Positions 10,448 through 22,275 of a stretch of 64,000 nucleotides of DNA are shown here, piece by piece; the first letter of the stretch is position 1; each line of letters starts with the position of its first letter. The translations under genes and the position numbers were made by a program. Source of the stretch: Prunella strophiata (taxonomy: Eukaryota > Chordata > Aves > Passeriformes > Prunellidae); NCBI GenBank assembly GCA_036583965.1, contig JAZBQD010000014.1:4062191-4126190 (forward strand), in the 5' to 3' direction. The notes below the pieces were generated by a model. The model had not been told where the DNA came from and did not search any database. It saw only the letters and a list, made by a program, of their open reading frames with translations.

Positions 10448-11454
10448 CAGGCTCCCGCTGTCCCCTCAGGCTCCCGCTGTCCCCTCAGGCTCCCGCTGTC
10501 CCCTCAGGCTCCCGCTGTCCCCTCAGGCTCCCGCTGTCCCCTCAGGCTCCCGCTGTCCCCTCAGGCTCCCGCTGTCCCCTCAGGCTCCCGCTGTCCCCTC
10601 AGGCTCCCGCTGTCCCCTCAGGCTCCCGCTGTCCCCTCAGGCTCCCGCTGTCCCCTCAGGCTCCCGCTGTCCCCTCAGGCTCCCGCTGTCCCCTCAGGCT
10701 CCCGCTGTCCCCTCAGGCTCCCGCTGTCCCCTCAGGCTCCCGCTGTCCCCTCAGGCTCCCGCTGTCCCCTCAGGCTCCCGCTGTCCCCTCAGGCTCCCGC
10801 TGTCCCCTCAGGCTCCCGCTGTCCCCTCAGGCTCCCGCTGTCCCCTCAGGCTCCCGCTGTCCCCTCAGGCTCCCGCTGTCCCCTCAGGCTCCCGCTGTCC
10901 CCTCAGGCTCCCGCTGTCCCCTCAGGCTCCCGCTGTCCCCTCAGGCTCCCGCTGTCCCCTCAGGCTCCCGCTGTCCCCTCAGGCTCCCGCTGTCCCCTCA
11001 GGCTCCCGCTGTCCCCTCAGGCTCCCGCTGTCCCCTCAGGCTCCCGCTGTCCCCTCAGGCTCCCGCTGTCCCCTCAGGCTCCCGCTGTCCCCTCAGGCTC
11101 CCGCTGTCCCCTCAGGCTCCCGCTGTCCCCTCAGGCTCCCGCTGTCCCCTCAGGCTCCCGCTGTCCCCTCAGGCTCCCGCTGTCCCCTCAGGCTCCCGCT
11201 GTCCCCTCAGGCTCCCGCTGTCCCCTCAGGCTCCCGCTGTCCCCTCAGGCTCCCGCTGTCCCCTCAGGCTCCCGCTGTCCCCTCAGGCTCCCGCTGTCCC
11301 CTCAGGCTCCCGCTGTCCCCTCAGGCTCCCGCTGTCCCCTCAGGCTCCCGCTGTCCCCTCAGGCTCCCGCTGTCCCCTCAGGCTCCCGCTGTCCCCTCAG
11401 GCTCCCGCTGTCCCCTCAGGCTCCCGCTGTCCCCTCAGGCTCCCGCTGTCCCCT
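10448..11454. repeat. 19-bp minisatellite, type B, 53 exact copies
   Basis: Directly abutting type A, the unit CAGGCTCCCGCTGTCCCCT is repeated over 1,007 bp, which is exactly 53 x 19. It keeps the same period and the same CCCCT-CAG junction as type A but differs at several internal bases, lacks the GC box, and has one CpG and two G-runs (minus strand) per unit. No variant copies or A/B interleaving are visible. The 3' edge is CCCG, followed by a poly(A) run. Confidence 0.97.
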
Positions 11455-11458
11455 CCCG

Positions 11459-11494
<36 letters not shown>
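11459..11494 (+). repeat. Poly(A) tract, 36 bases
   Basis: An uninterrupted run of 36 A begins four bases after the last 19-bp unit. A purine-rich A/G segment follows to about 11550. It may be the tail of a retroposed sequence or slippage-derived. Confidence 0.9.
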
Positions 11495-11497
<3 letters not shown>

Positions 11498-11549
11498 CAG
11501 AATGCACCGGAGCTTGTGTGGTGGAAAAAAAAAAAGGAGAAAAAAAAAA

Positions 11550-14500
11550 TCCATCTTTTTTAGAAATATTTTGATGCTCCCCCTAATAGTCCTACGATTA
11601 CCTGCCTCCTTTAACATTGCGTGATCTTCCCACAGAGGAAACACCGAACTAGATGTTCTTCTGTAAGAACTGAAATCGAGTTAGATGGAGACACAAGAAT
11701 TATGTAAACAGAGTAATGGTCGGGCTCTCCCCTGGAGAGCTGTCACTCTGAAACAGACCCAGGTCAGGGCATCTTTAATCCTAGTATTCTTTTCCATCTA
11801 AACTTTGATTCAGACCAAGCATTTAAAATCTTCAGAGCCAGGAATTTTTCTGGGAGAGCTCAATATATAAATTTTCCTTCTGCTGTGTTTTAAATCAAAA
11901 CTTAGTGTTTATGGGTTTATATTGTTACTGCAAATATGTTATTCTACATTAATAGGATTTTTCTATCAAGCCTTGAAGGCAAAAGAACATCAGGATCTGA
12001 ATCAAATTTCAAATGCCATAAAATTTAACCCATCTCTTCTATTAGCCCATTTCACTTTTCCTTCTTTGAAAGTAAGGATATTTTGAAATCCAAATGCTTT
12101 GAAAAATAGGTGTCTTTTAACACATCCACCTTCATACACTGTTTAGCCCTATAAGTCAATATTGCCATAGAGGCATGATATCACTGTACCAGATCAAGCA
12201 TGTGATTCATAGTGGCCTCTGCTTCTGCTTAGGCAGTTTGGTAGATGATAAACTAAGATTCATTTATAGATTAAGGCCAAAGAGATATTTTGTTGAAATA
12301 AAAAGGTTGAATGCTCCAGCTTCCAAATGTTAATTTCAACAAGAACTGGTCTAAACAAAGATTCCATCTTGTTAACGCTGAGAATAATAATACACCCACC
12401 AGAAGGTTTCAGTTGTTAACTCTGAGAAGCCTTGTGAATTTACCCAAGTCTGATTAGATTTCCATGAGTTATTTGTAAGTGTATTTTTAACATAAAAGGG
12501 GGAAGCTGGAGCAGTTATGGTGCTTAGCTTGTTTGGGAATGATGAGAGCAGAACTTCTGTATACTAAATATTTACAAAGGACGTGAAAGAACTTTGAACA
12601 CTTAGGCAGTAGCACTCTCATCTTTCTGGTCGTGGTATAAAGACACATCTTTTTGGCTTGTCCTCATGATGAACTGGGAATTCTTAATTCCTAGGTTTTC
12701 ATTTAAAAATAAATTTAAAAATCCTATTTTTATTAATTCCTGTTATTTTAATCAATAAAACTTACAGTTATCCACTCACCTGGTTTCCTTCCCTTTAAAC
12801 CTTTTGTTTCCCACAAATATTTGCTGTGTCCAGATCAAACGCCAAAAAATGCATTTTCTCTTGATGCTTGGTAGGTTTGCAGGTACACCACACCAAACCA
12901 AACTCATTCCAAGGCTGGTCACAGATGTTCACTGCAAGGAACTGAAGAAAACAGGATGTTTTGCTTCTCTCCCAGGCCTGTGCTCTACCAGTCTGACCTG
13001 CTTATCCTCCTTGTTCTGCTGTTCTCTTTTCCTTTTCTGCTATTCAGGAACCAGGCTGTGCCATTTAATTTATTCCTACACTTTTCACCTTGCCTTTATG
13101 TCAGTGCTGGACACTTTAAAGATGCTTAAAAAAAAAAAAAGAAAGAAAAAAAATAAAAGAAAAGGCATAAAGAGCAACATCAGGATCGGAACCAGTTTTG
13201 ACTTCCCAGGTGCAGTTCACCTGGCTGCTTTCCAGAGCCAGTAATTCAGTAACTGCTTCAGAAGGACTGATTGCATAAATGGGACTAGAAATAGGACCCC
13301 TTCCAGCCATAATTCATTTTAATAGCATTTTGCATAGCAGTGTTTCAAAATGCTTTGTATTGTCCTAATCTCACAAGTAAAAAACTGAGCCATCAGAAGG
13401 TTTAAATCTGCCATTTGACCAGACAGTGGGCTTGGACAGAATTTTCTGACCTCCAGTCCTGTCCTTTGATCACAGGATTTCTTCAGTGCATTCAAGCATA
13501 TCATTTCTGTTCATTGTCCCACGTGTATTATTTGTGTGAGGATGAATCACGTCTCTGTACACATGGTATAAAACTGTAAGTCAGCTCTTATATATTTATT
13601 TATTATATTAATTTTTGAAGTGCCTGGTGGCCTAGCATCCATCCAGCAGCATCCAACAGCATCCTAGCAACAACTCTTGACACACAAAGTTGATCATTCT
13701 GTCATGTTTATTGTATTCTGTAAACAGATTTTGTTTTAATCTCAGGGAAGATGAGCTTGAAATAGTTTATTTTCTAAAAATCTTGACAGTTTAGAAATTT
13801 CTTGAAGATGAATACTGCTTGGTATGTTGTTGAAATGGTAAAAAGTCCTCTCTGGTGCGAGTTGCTTGGCACAATGATAGGTCATAGCTTTTCCAAGTGC
13901 ACTTTGAAAGCTATGTGAGACAGAGTAAAAAGCCTCAAGGCTCATTGCAGTTTCACACTTGATTTTCTAGCAGGCTCCCAGCTGTCACAACATCACAGGT
14001 TCCATGTGATAACCTAGCTCCTGACCACCTAAGCCCTTTTTCCACCATGGGAGTGGTGTGGAGCACGATGCAATGTGGTCACAGGGGAGAGGTCTCCACG
14101 CCTCCAGCTGCTCAGGGTTTCACAGGGAAGTCTCAGAAGTTTCTGGAGGAAGCCTGGACATCTGTGAATGCCCTTGGTTACCTCCAGGGCCTCTCCAGGT
14201 GAGTTCCCTCTGTGCTGTCCCTGGTCATGAGCTGTGTGTGAGCAGTGACCAGTCACAGCCCTGCTGGAAACCTCAGCAAACCAAACCCCTGCACCAGGCC
14301 TGCTAATTCAGCTCAGCACCAGCAAGAGACAAACCTGATGAAACCTGCCCAACTCAGTAGGAGCAAAGACATGCTTGCACCTCAGCAGGTGCTGAATCAA
14401 AACAAGCAGCTTAGAAAGGAATTCTGCAGTTTCTCCATTTTCTCCATGCTGTATGTTTGTTTAGGGCTATTTATAAAATAATACAGCCACTGAGTTAAAA

Positions 14501-15200
14501 GAAAGAAGAAAAAATCTTCATATTAGTTACACTACTCAAAAAATACCTGTACCAAAAAATAAGGATTAAACAAAGCAACACAAAATCATAATTAAGGCCA
14601 GTGTCTGTATTCACTTTAATAGATTAAGCTGTATTTGAAAAGTAGTTGCAAGTTGACTGATCCTTGACTAAACTTGAACTCCACATGTGTCCAATGATTT
14701 ACCCTATCCTGGTGTTTTTCTCAAGGGCAACAAGTACACATATTGCATAAGTACCCAAAAGAGTCTACTTCAGCAGATTTAAAATCTCTTGTATTCAAGA
14801 ATAAATTCTCCTGCAACAATACAGGAGGAGGAGTTGAATGGCTTTTGTACTTTCTAGAAATTTATGCTTTTCTAACATTTTGTTGACTAATCAAACATCC
14901 TCCTACAGTGGAAAGTTATAAACACTAGCAATTTAAAACACAGTCTGTGAAAAGGACAATATCAACTATGCATTTAAATGTCATGCAAGCTGTAAAAGAA
15001 GCCTAGAATACTTTTTCCTCTTTCTAAGGTGCTATCAGAATGTCATTGTGTATTCTCCAGTGAAATCTCTAATCAATTTTACAGTAGGAAGGGGGGCAGA
15101 GAGGAGATGGCTGAACTAAATTAAAACAATTGAAAACTGTGTAGGGAACTATCTTGAGGGACTGAGAGCTTGGTTGTCACTCATCAATGACTGCCACTTT
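11550..15200. other. Intergenic DNA, no gene recognised
   Basis: This is AT-rich sequence with A-rich runs (for example 13129-13165) and short open frames on both strands that show no recognisable protein or splice context. A stretch near 13275-13315 vaguely resembles a CR1 tail but is too short to call. Otherwise I see nothing assignable. Confidence 0.6.
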
Positions 15201-15204
15201 GCAT

Positions 15205-16184
15205 TCAGTGAGGAAGGCGAGGAAGCCTCGTGGACTGGGAGCTGGCTGAGGGGCAGATCTCGGACGCTGGTGCCCAGAGTCCAGCTGGAAGCCTGCAGCT
15301 TGGTGTCCCCAAGGGCCAGCCTTGTTCAGCTGCCTCACCAGTGACCTGGGTGACCATCAGCACGTTTGCTGATGACACAGGGCTGGGAGGAGTGGCTGAT
15401 CCAGCTGACAGCTGAACTGCCTGTCTGTAAACCCTGGGCAGGCTGGGCAGCTGGGCACAGAGGAACCCAGCAGAGCTCCACGGGGGCAAAGTTCCACCAT
15501 TCCTGCACTGGGGAAGAGCCCCAGCACCAGCACAGGCTGGGGGTGGCCTGCTGGAAAGCAGCTCTGCAGGAAAGCACCAGGGCATCCTGGTGGGCCAAAG
15601 GCTGCCATGAGCCAGCACTGTGTCCCTGTGGCCAAGAAGGCCGGGGCATCCTGGGGTGCATTGGGAAGAGCAGTGCCAGAGGGTCAAGGGGGCTTCTGTC
15701 CTCCTTTCCTCAGCCTTGGTGAGGCCACCTCTGGAGGGTGTGACCAGTTCTGGGCTCCCCAGGACAAGAAAGGCCAGGAGATGCTTGAGACAGCCCAGTG
15801 AAGGGCTGTGGAGACCACTGGGGTCTGGAGCTGCAGAGAAAGGCTGGGAGAGCTGGGCCTGCTCAGCCTGGAGAAGGGATGGCTCAGAGGGACCTCAGCT
15901 GTGCTTCTCAAGGGCAGAACGTGCTGGTGCTCTGGGGCAGGAAAAGGGGCAGGGGGAATGAGCAAACACTGGAAGGTCTGTCTGAGGAAAAGGGAAAACT
16001 TGACTTTGAAGGTGACAGGGCACTGGACAGGCTGCCCAGAGAGACCATGGGGTGTCCTTATCTGGAGATACTCAAAACTCACCCGGACTTGGTCCTGTAC
16101 AACCTGCTCCAGGTGAGGAGAGAGGCTGGACCAGAGGATCTCCAGAGGTGCCTTCCAACCCCAACCATTTTGTGATTCTGTGAA
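15205..16184 (+). mobile_element. CR1 LINE, 3' ~1 kb including end of reverse transcriptase
   Basis: This is the longest CR1 copy in the window. Near 15354-15400 the plus strand reads ISTFADDTGLGGVAD, the F-A-D-D motif of the reverse-transcriptase palm. Further on come typical CR1 3' phrases such as 'gaccagttctgggctcccca', 'agctgggcctgctcagcctg' and 'ggacaggctgcccagaga'. The element ends 'ccttccaaccccaaccattt' then 'tgtgattctgtga'. It is 5'-truncated and frame-broken; the overlapping open frames on both strands (15.2-16.2 kb) all derive from it. Confidence 0.9.
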
Positions 16185-19100
16185 AGCCAAAGAAAGCTGT
16201 CAAAGAGGGGAGATGAGAAACAGAAGGGAAAGAGCAGGAAACTGTTGCGATTCTGTGTTAATGAGAGAAGAAATTACTGAACTGGCTTATGTGTTTTCCT
16301 CACAAAAACACCATTCCCAGCAACTTTCTTGGTGGTTTCAGGAAGTCAAGGAGTAAAAAAAGCCAGAAATTATGCAAAAGTTGCACTGCATTCTTGTGCT
16401 TATGACCAGTTCTTTCCTGTACATAAAATTGACAGATGACCAGGAGGACTCTGGGCCAACACCACAGCATCCTTTTAATGAGCATTCCAGCTTGTGTGCT
16501 GAGGCCCTTGTGTCCAGCAGACTCCAGGCTGGATGCTCTGGTGGTGCCCCTGTGTGCACTTTCTCTCTAGGTCTTGCTTCCAACCTTGTTCAAAGCCCAT
16601 TTCCTACAGAATTAAGGTTAACGTGACCAGATTTCATGTCTGCCCTCCATTAATGATTTAAGAAGGAGCAACTTTAGAATTTCATTAAATACCAAAGATA
16701 GTTTTAAATCCTGTAATTGGGAATTGCTGGACAGGTGGAGCCTACAATCTATAGGTCATCATTTCAGGCTGCTTTTGAAAGCCCTACAGATTATTATTAT
16801 TGGTTCCAGGATTATTTCATTATTCACCTTAGAGATTTTATTTACCCCAAGGCATTGGTTCTCAGGGGGCTGGCAAAAGAAGTATCGTGGGCACAAGAGA
16901 AGAACAGCTCAGAACAGCCTGATATTTAATCATAGGTTGTAAATATCTTTTACAGACTTGTCTGTTTGCAACTGTCGCTAAGCATAGAAAATTATTAAAT
17001 TAGTCAGCTTCATTTATATTGTTCTTAAGGGCGATCTTGGAACAGTAGTTAAATTACATTTTAGGTTTCAGGATAATAAAGCTATGTATTCCTCTTCGAA
17101 AAGTAAAACAATATTATGATAGAAAATAAATAAAACACAACAAAATTATTGCAACTACCCCAAAGGTAAAGGGCCAAACTTTGCCCAATTCTCTGTCTTC
17201 CCTTCCACAAGGCTACGGAGTTCAACAGCCACAGAAAGCACAGAGGACTGCAGGGGAGGAGAGCTGCTTCCCTGGCTCCTGCAGCCTGGACACCAGCGTG
17301 AAGCAATCAGGAGGTCAATCAAGGAGAAAGGCAGACAAGAATTGCCACAAGAACATTGTGTCTTGCTAGTGTAATTCAGAGTTTAAGTTTTCTGAAAACA
17401 TCTTGAAAGAGAACTGAAGTCTCTGCAGTGAGAGCAAACACAGAATCTTTGCTGGCTTTCCTAGATTCGGCTCCTTCCTCCTCTTCCCTTAAAATGTTTT
17501 GGGTTGTGTAGCAGATCCAGCTCTGCAGTCTTTGCACTTGAAGATGTGACACACTAGCAAGGTTGGTGGTTTTCTGAATCCACCAGCTTTTAACATGAGA
17601 AAAGCAAAGAATGTTCATTCCGGCTTCCCCCAGCCCTCCCCCTTCCCCCAGAGCACCGGGGGTGTGGAGCCGTGCCTCTGATTCTTTCTGGCTCTCTGGA
17701 ATTTTGCATTTCTGTGTCAGCTGGGCCTCCCTGCCCGCACTCCTTGGAGGCTGAGCACACCCAGAGCACAGAGAAAATCTTGTGCAAGCAGCTGCAGCCG
17801 CAGCATTGTGGTTCTGTGTGACCCGTGCATCTGTGGCTCCGGTGCTATTCTGATAGCTCCATTTTATCGAGATGTTGAGTTTCTAACTGAGGAGAATTTT
17901 TGTGTGGAAGATGCTGATTTCCCTGGTACTTGTTACAATTGGCTGTATTTCGAGTATGGCAGGCGCTTAGTCAGCTGTTCCTGCAACTGAGACTTGTTTT
18001 GCTTCTTTTTATCCCTTTCATCCAGTGGAAAAAGTTTCCTGCTGCTCTCCCTACTGATATTTGATATCCTATCTCCAACTGATGTACATATTTAACTTTT
18101 AAAGAACAGTATGTCAGCTAACTCTGCTAATTAAGACTCTGGTTTTGTATTGTTGTTTTGGGGTTTTTTTTGTTTTCACTGAAAGATTATTTTGGAGGTA
18201 TTACTTGTCAGGGGAATTACTTTTTCTAATCCAGATCCCTCTTCTTAGCAATAATAATTTTAAAAAATCACTTGCTCATGCTTTGTAGCAATGTATTTAT
18301 TTAATCTTCAGCATTAAAGGAACACTTACAGGGAGCAAAGCAGCCAGTCAGCAGCTTTTCTGAATGTCTGCTGCAAGTCATTATAATGCAAAAAAGTAGG
18401 GAACTTGAGAGATTTGTTTTTAGTTTCTCTAGAAGTGTTTTACATTCTAACAGCATTCCTGATAACCATCTTTCCGCCTCTTTTTTTTTTTTTTTTAACA
18501 TGGAATAATCATTCTGTCCCCACCAGCAACTACTTACAGTGGAAAGTAACAGTGGGAAGCCATTAATATGTAGTTATTGATCATGTTAGCAAAAGAGAAA
18601 GGCTAGAAGCTGCCCACTGATCTTTTTATGGTGACTCTATGCCAAAAATGCTTCCAAAGCATTCAGTGAACACTGAACTCCCTGCTTACCTTCACAAGTG
18701 TTTGTTTCCCACTGTCTTTGGGACCAGGAAGCTCCAAGGGGTAAAATCCCACAAGGACACAAAAGCAGGAGTACTGAAGGAGTGCTGGAAGGGTAGATTG
18801 ACTGATGCTGTCATCTGATGGGTTAATTACCCAGATTTATGTTTATATAAAACCCTGCAATGCTGGTCATAGACCCTCAGTGGTGGACCAGTGGAATTCA
18901 TGAGATAGAGCTCTGGGACAATCATTTCTCATTCAATAAATTGTTTTCCTTTGCTTTGCTAAATTACATAAAGTCATTGCTTCAAGGTCAATTTCTGTGT
19001 GCTTCTTAAAGTGTCCCCAGACCAGCTCTGACACAGCCTCAAGCAGATTTTTCTTACAAGGCAGCACCACAGTGTGATGAAGGAAGTAGAACAAGCCCAA

Positions 19101-21054
19101 GTACCTGAACCTTCAGAATCTACTTAAAAAAACAAAACAAAACCAAACCAAATCACCTTTAAAATCCCCTTGAGGAATTTCAGGTCACAGCTTATTGGTA
19201 GCTCACTTTGTGCCAGTCAGGGATTTACATTTCCTTCACCAAGAAGGAAAACCTTTCTGCCTCAAAAGTTGATGCCAAAACCTAAACCTCAGGCCAAAAC
19301 TATTTTCCCTATAATAATATCTCCCTTGCTTACTCTTTTATAAAGCAAACTCCTTAACTGCTTCCAGAAATATTCTGGGCATCTGCTTCTCTCTGGTGTA
19401 TTTTAATTTGCCCTTTTTATCTTTGTGGTGTTTTTCAGCATTCTTTCCTCAGTTAGCTGTTCACATTTGATCCTCATAATTCACTGGATGTTTTCATAAA
19501 AAAAAAAAATTAAAAAAAGAAAACAAAAACAAAACAAAACAAAAAAAAAACCCACAGAAGTGGGGCTTCTCTTGGGTAGAAAAGATCACAAACAAGAGGT
19601 TTTATTTGGTCAAAAGAGCATTACAAAATCTGAATTTTGTAGGGGAACAATCACAGAGTAGAACACAAATACAAGAACAAAGCACTTTTGATGCAATTGC
19701 TGAAACCATAATCAAGATCAGAAAAAGGTTAGAAAATGAAATGTAATTAGTACAGGGTTTGGGGGTTTTGAGTATTGTATTGGGAAGCACAGCCTTAATG
19801 GGGCAGGGGGGATGGTAGAAAAGCTGCATGACAGAGACCCTTTGTAGGCTTGAAGTTCAAGGAGCAGCTGAAACAGGCACAGAAGCAGCCATGGAGAAGC
19901 ACTTCTCATGTCTATGACCCTCTTCTACAAAAGCCCAAAGGTAATCCCAGTTTTACATGAGGAAAAGGTGCTCCATGTGAGCACAGGGTGAGTGAAAGCA
20001 GTACAGGCATTTACAAATAAGATAAGCTGTTTCCACTGGTATAGTCTATGGAAACCTCTTCCAAAAACTAGGCATTGCTTCTGTAACCCTTACCAGCAAA
20101 ACAGGGAATTCATGCAATAAAATTATGTCGAATGAATTTAGAATAAATTAAAGAAAGGCATTTTTTTTAGCTGAGATAGGCATATAGAAAATAGTGCTTC
20201 AGGCACTTTAGGTAAATTTTGTGGCTGAATAATTTTAGAGCCGGTGGTAATACGTGCAGTTATTGCACATACCAAGTTAAGGATAATTAAGATAAGGGTG
20301 ATTAAATGTCATTCTCATATAGTATAAATTAAATTGTCAAAAGTCAGGAGGCAATTTTTTCTTCCAAGCTTTTTTATTGCACGCTGTATATTTTTAGGGA
20401 ATATTAAAATATGTTCACCTGTTTTTGGAGGCCTCTGCTTCTTGGATACAGCTGGTAATAGAAGAGGGGGTCACTGATATCATCTGGCATTAGATTATTT
20501 TTGGTGTCTGTGGTGCAAAGCCACAGGGCCTGCAAACACACCTCTGCAGGAATGTGCAGTGAGCCATATATTGCATTGTGGGTATATTCAAAAGAATGCT
20601 AAAACATTGACGTAACCATCTTCAGTACATTTTGAATTTGCTGCTTTGGTGTTGTGTAAGCTGGAACCTTTTCCTCCATTGAGTATTCAGAACGAGTGCT
20701 GCTGAGCATTGGCAGATCTGAGGGAAGCAGTGTCCTGCCACCAGGGCTTTCTGCCGCCTTAATGAGCCCCTGCGGGGCTGCTGAGGCAATCCAGGCCCGA
20801 GGGACAATTCCCTGGGCTCCCCTGCACAGGCCTGGGCATCAGCTGGGACTGCCTGTGCCGGGCACACAGCTCAGGCTGGAGCTGCTGTACCCCTGGCTCT
20901 GCAGCTGCACTGGGGCTGGGCAGTGCTCTGGTGCTATGAACTGGTCTGTTTCACTGCTGTGGCACACTTGGCAAACAGGCACAGGGAACCCCAGCATGTG
21001 CTGGAAAAGGTGCTCACAGCAGGGACTGCCTGCAAATCCAGAGGCACACAGGCT

Positions 21055-21100
21055 GAAGAAGTAGGGGGACTGTAGTAGAAGAAGTAGGGGGACTGTAGCA
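21055..21100. repeat. 23-bp tandem duplication
   Basis: GAAGAAGTAGGGGGACTGTA is followed by GTA in the first copy and GCA in the second, giving two adjacent 23-bp copies with one difference. Confidence 0.8.
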
Positions 21101-22219
21101 CAAACACTGAGACCTCACATGAGACACCCAGTCCAATTCAGGCCTCATGCACTGAAAAACAAACCAGAAAAACAAAACAAGTATGGATAAAGGAGAAGAG
21201 CGTACTAAAGTCCATGGAGACTCCCATTCTCCTGTGAGAGAAGCCTGCAGCTTGGCTAGCTCCTCCCAGTACCAGGAGGGCTGTGTGTGGACAGAACCAT
21301 CCATCACAATGCACAGATGTATCCTGAGGGCAAAATGTACATTCAGGCTGTAAAACAACAGTCATGTGCAAAAATAAATCAGGCATAAACTGATACTGGA
21401 GTTCTAACTGGAAATTTCTAATTGTGCACAGAGGTCCTAAAACAGACTTCAAATAAGAACAGTGGGGACAAGAAATGTCTCAATTAAAAAACAACAGCAG
21501 CAGCAGCAACAACAACCCACCACAAAAATACACACACAAAAAACCCACCCCAATAACAAAACAAAAAACAAAACCCCAACCAAACAACAAGCATTATTAA
21601 ATCACAAGAATCCTAATCATTCTGTCCTCTTTGAGACTGAATCAAAAATAGCAGGCTCCTTCATGCTGGGTAGTGTTACATCTGTAAGGAACGCCAGACG
21701 TTCCCAGGAATGCTAGAGCCTTACTTTAAATTCAGCATCCCAAATTTTCAGTTGTTGCAATTTGGAATGAGGAGAGTTATGCAGAGAAGCATAACCCAGC
21801 ATGCAATCAGCCCAGCCCCAGCTAAGAGTTTTGATACTTCTGTGCATCTGACCATATGGTTGTAACAGAATTATTCTTTTTCCAGATTACATTTTAGCTG
21901 CACCAGTTTCAACTCCCTGATTTTGTTCATCACAATTTAGATACTGCCAGTTAACAAAGCTGTGAGTGAGGATTGCATTTTCCTACATAACACAGTCATT
22001 TTCAGTGGCTGTGTGAGAAAAGCATGTGTACTACCATGAACAGAAAATGAAACTGGCACACATGTGGTTTGTGAGGGCAAGGTTTGCTTTCCTCTGGGAG
22101 CCACTCAGTATCACAGAGAGATCTGAAATACAACTTCTCTGCTGAAATACAACAGCCTGCCCTGATAGCACAGCCTCAGTTGGAGGCTGGGAAAGATCAG
22201 AGCTGCAAAACCTGCATCT

Positions 22220-22275
22220 GAAAGACTGAGCTGCTACTCCTCTGCTGGAAAGACTGAGCTGTTGCTTCTCTGCTG
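22220..22275. repeat. 28-bp tandem duplication
   Basis: Two adjacent copies both begin GAAAGACTGAGCTG and end TCTCTGCTG or CCTCTGCTG, with three differences. They are read through by a minus-strand open frame (22031-22309) with no recognisable domain. Confidence 0.75.

Noticed and set aside
9460..11454. CRISPR-like array
   Set aside because: The units are directly contiguous with no spacers and the genome is vertebrate; it is a minisatellite.
9303..11624. 773-aa and 717-aa open frames of Pro/Ala/Ser-rich repeats
   Set aside because: They follow the 19-bp tandem array, whose period is not a multiple of 3, so all frames give the same 19-residue cycle. They have no conserved domain or splice context and run into poly(A)-encoded lysines.
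15205..16190. Overlapping 92-168-aa open frames on both strands
   Set aside because: All lie inside a degraded CR1 element; no host gene.
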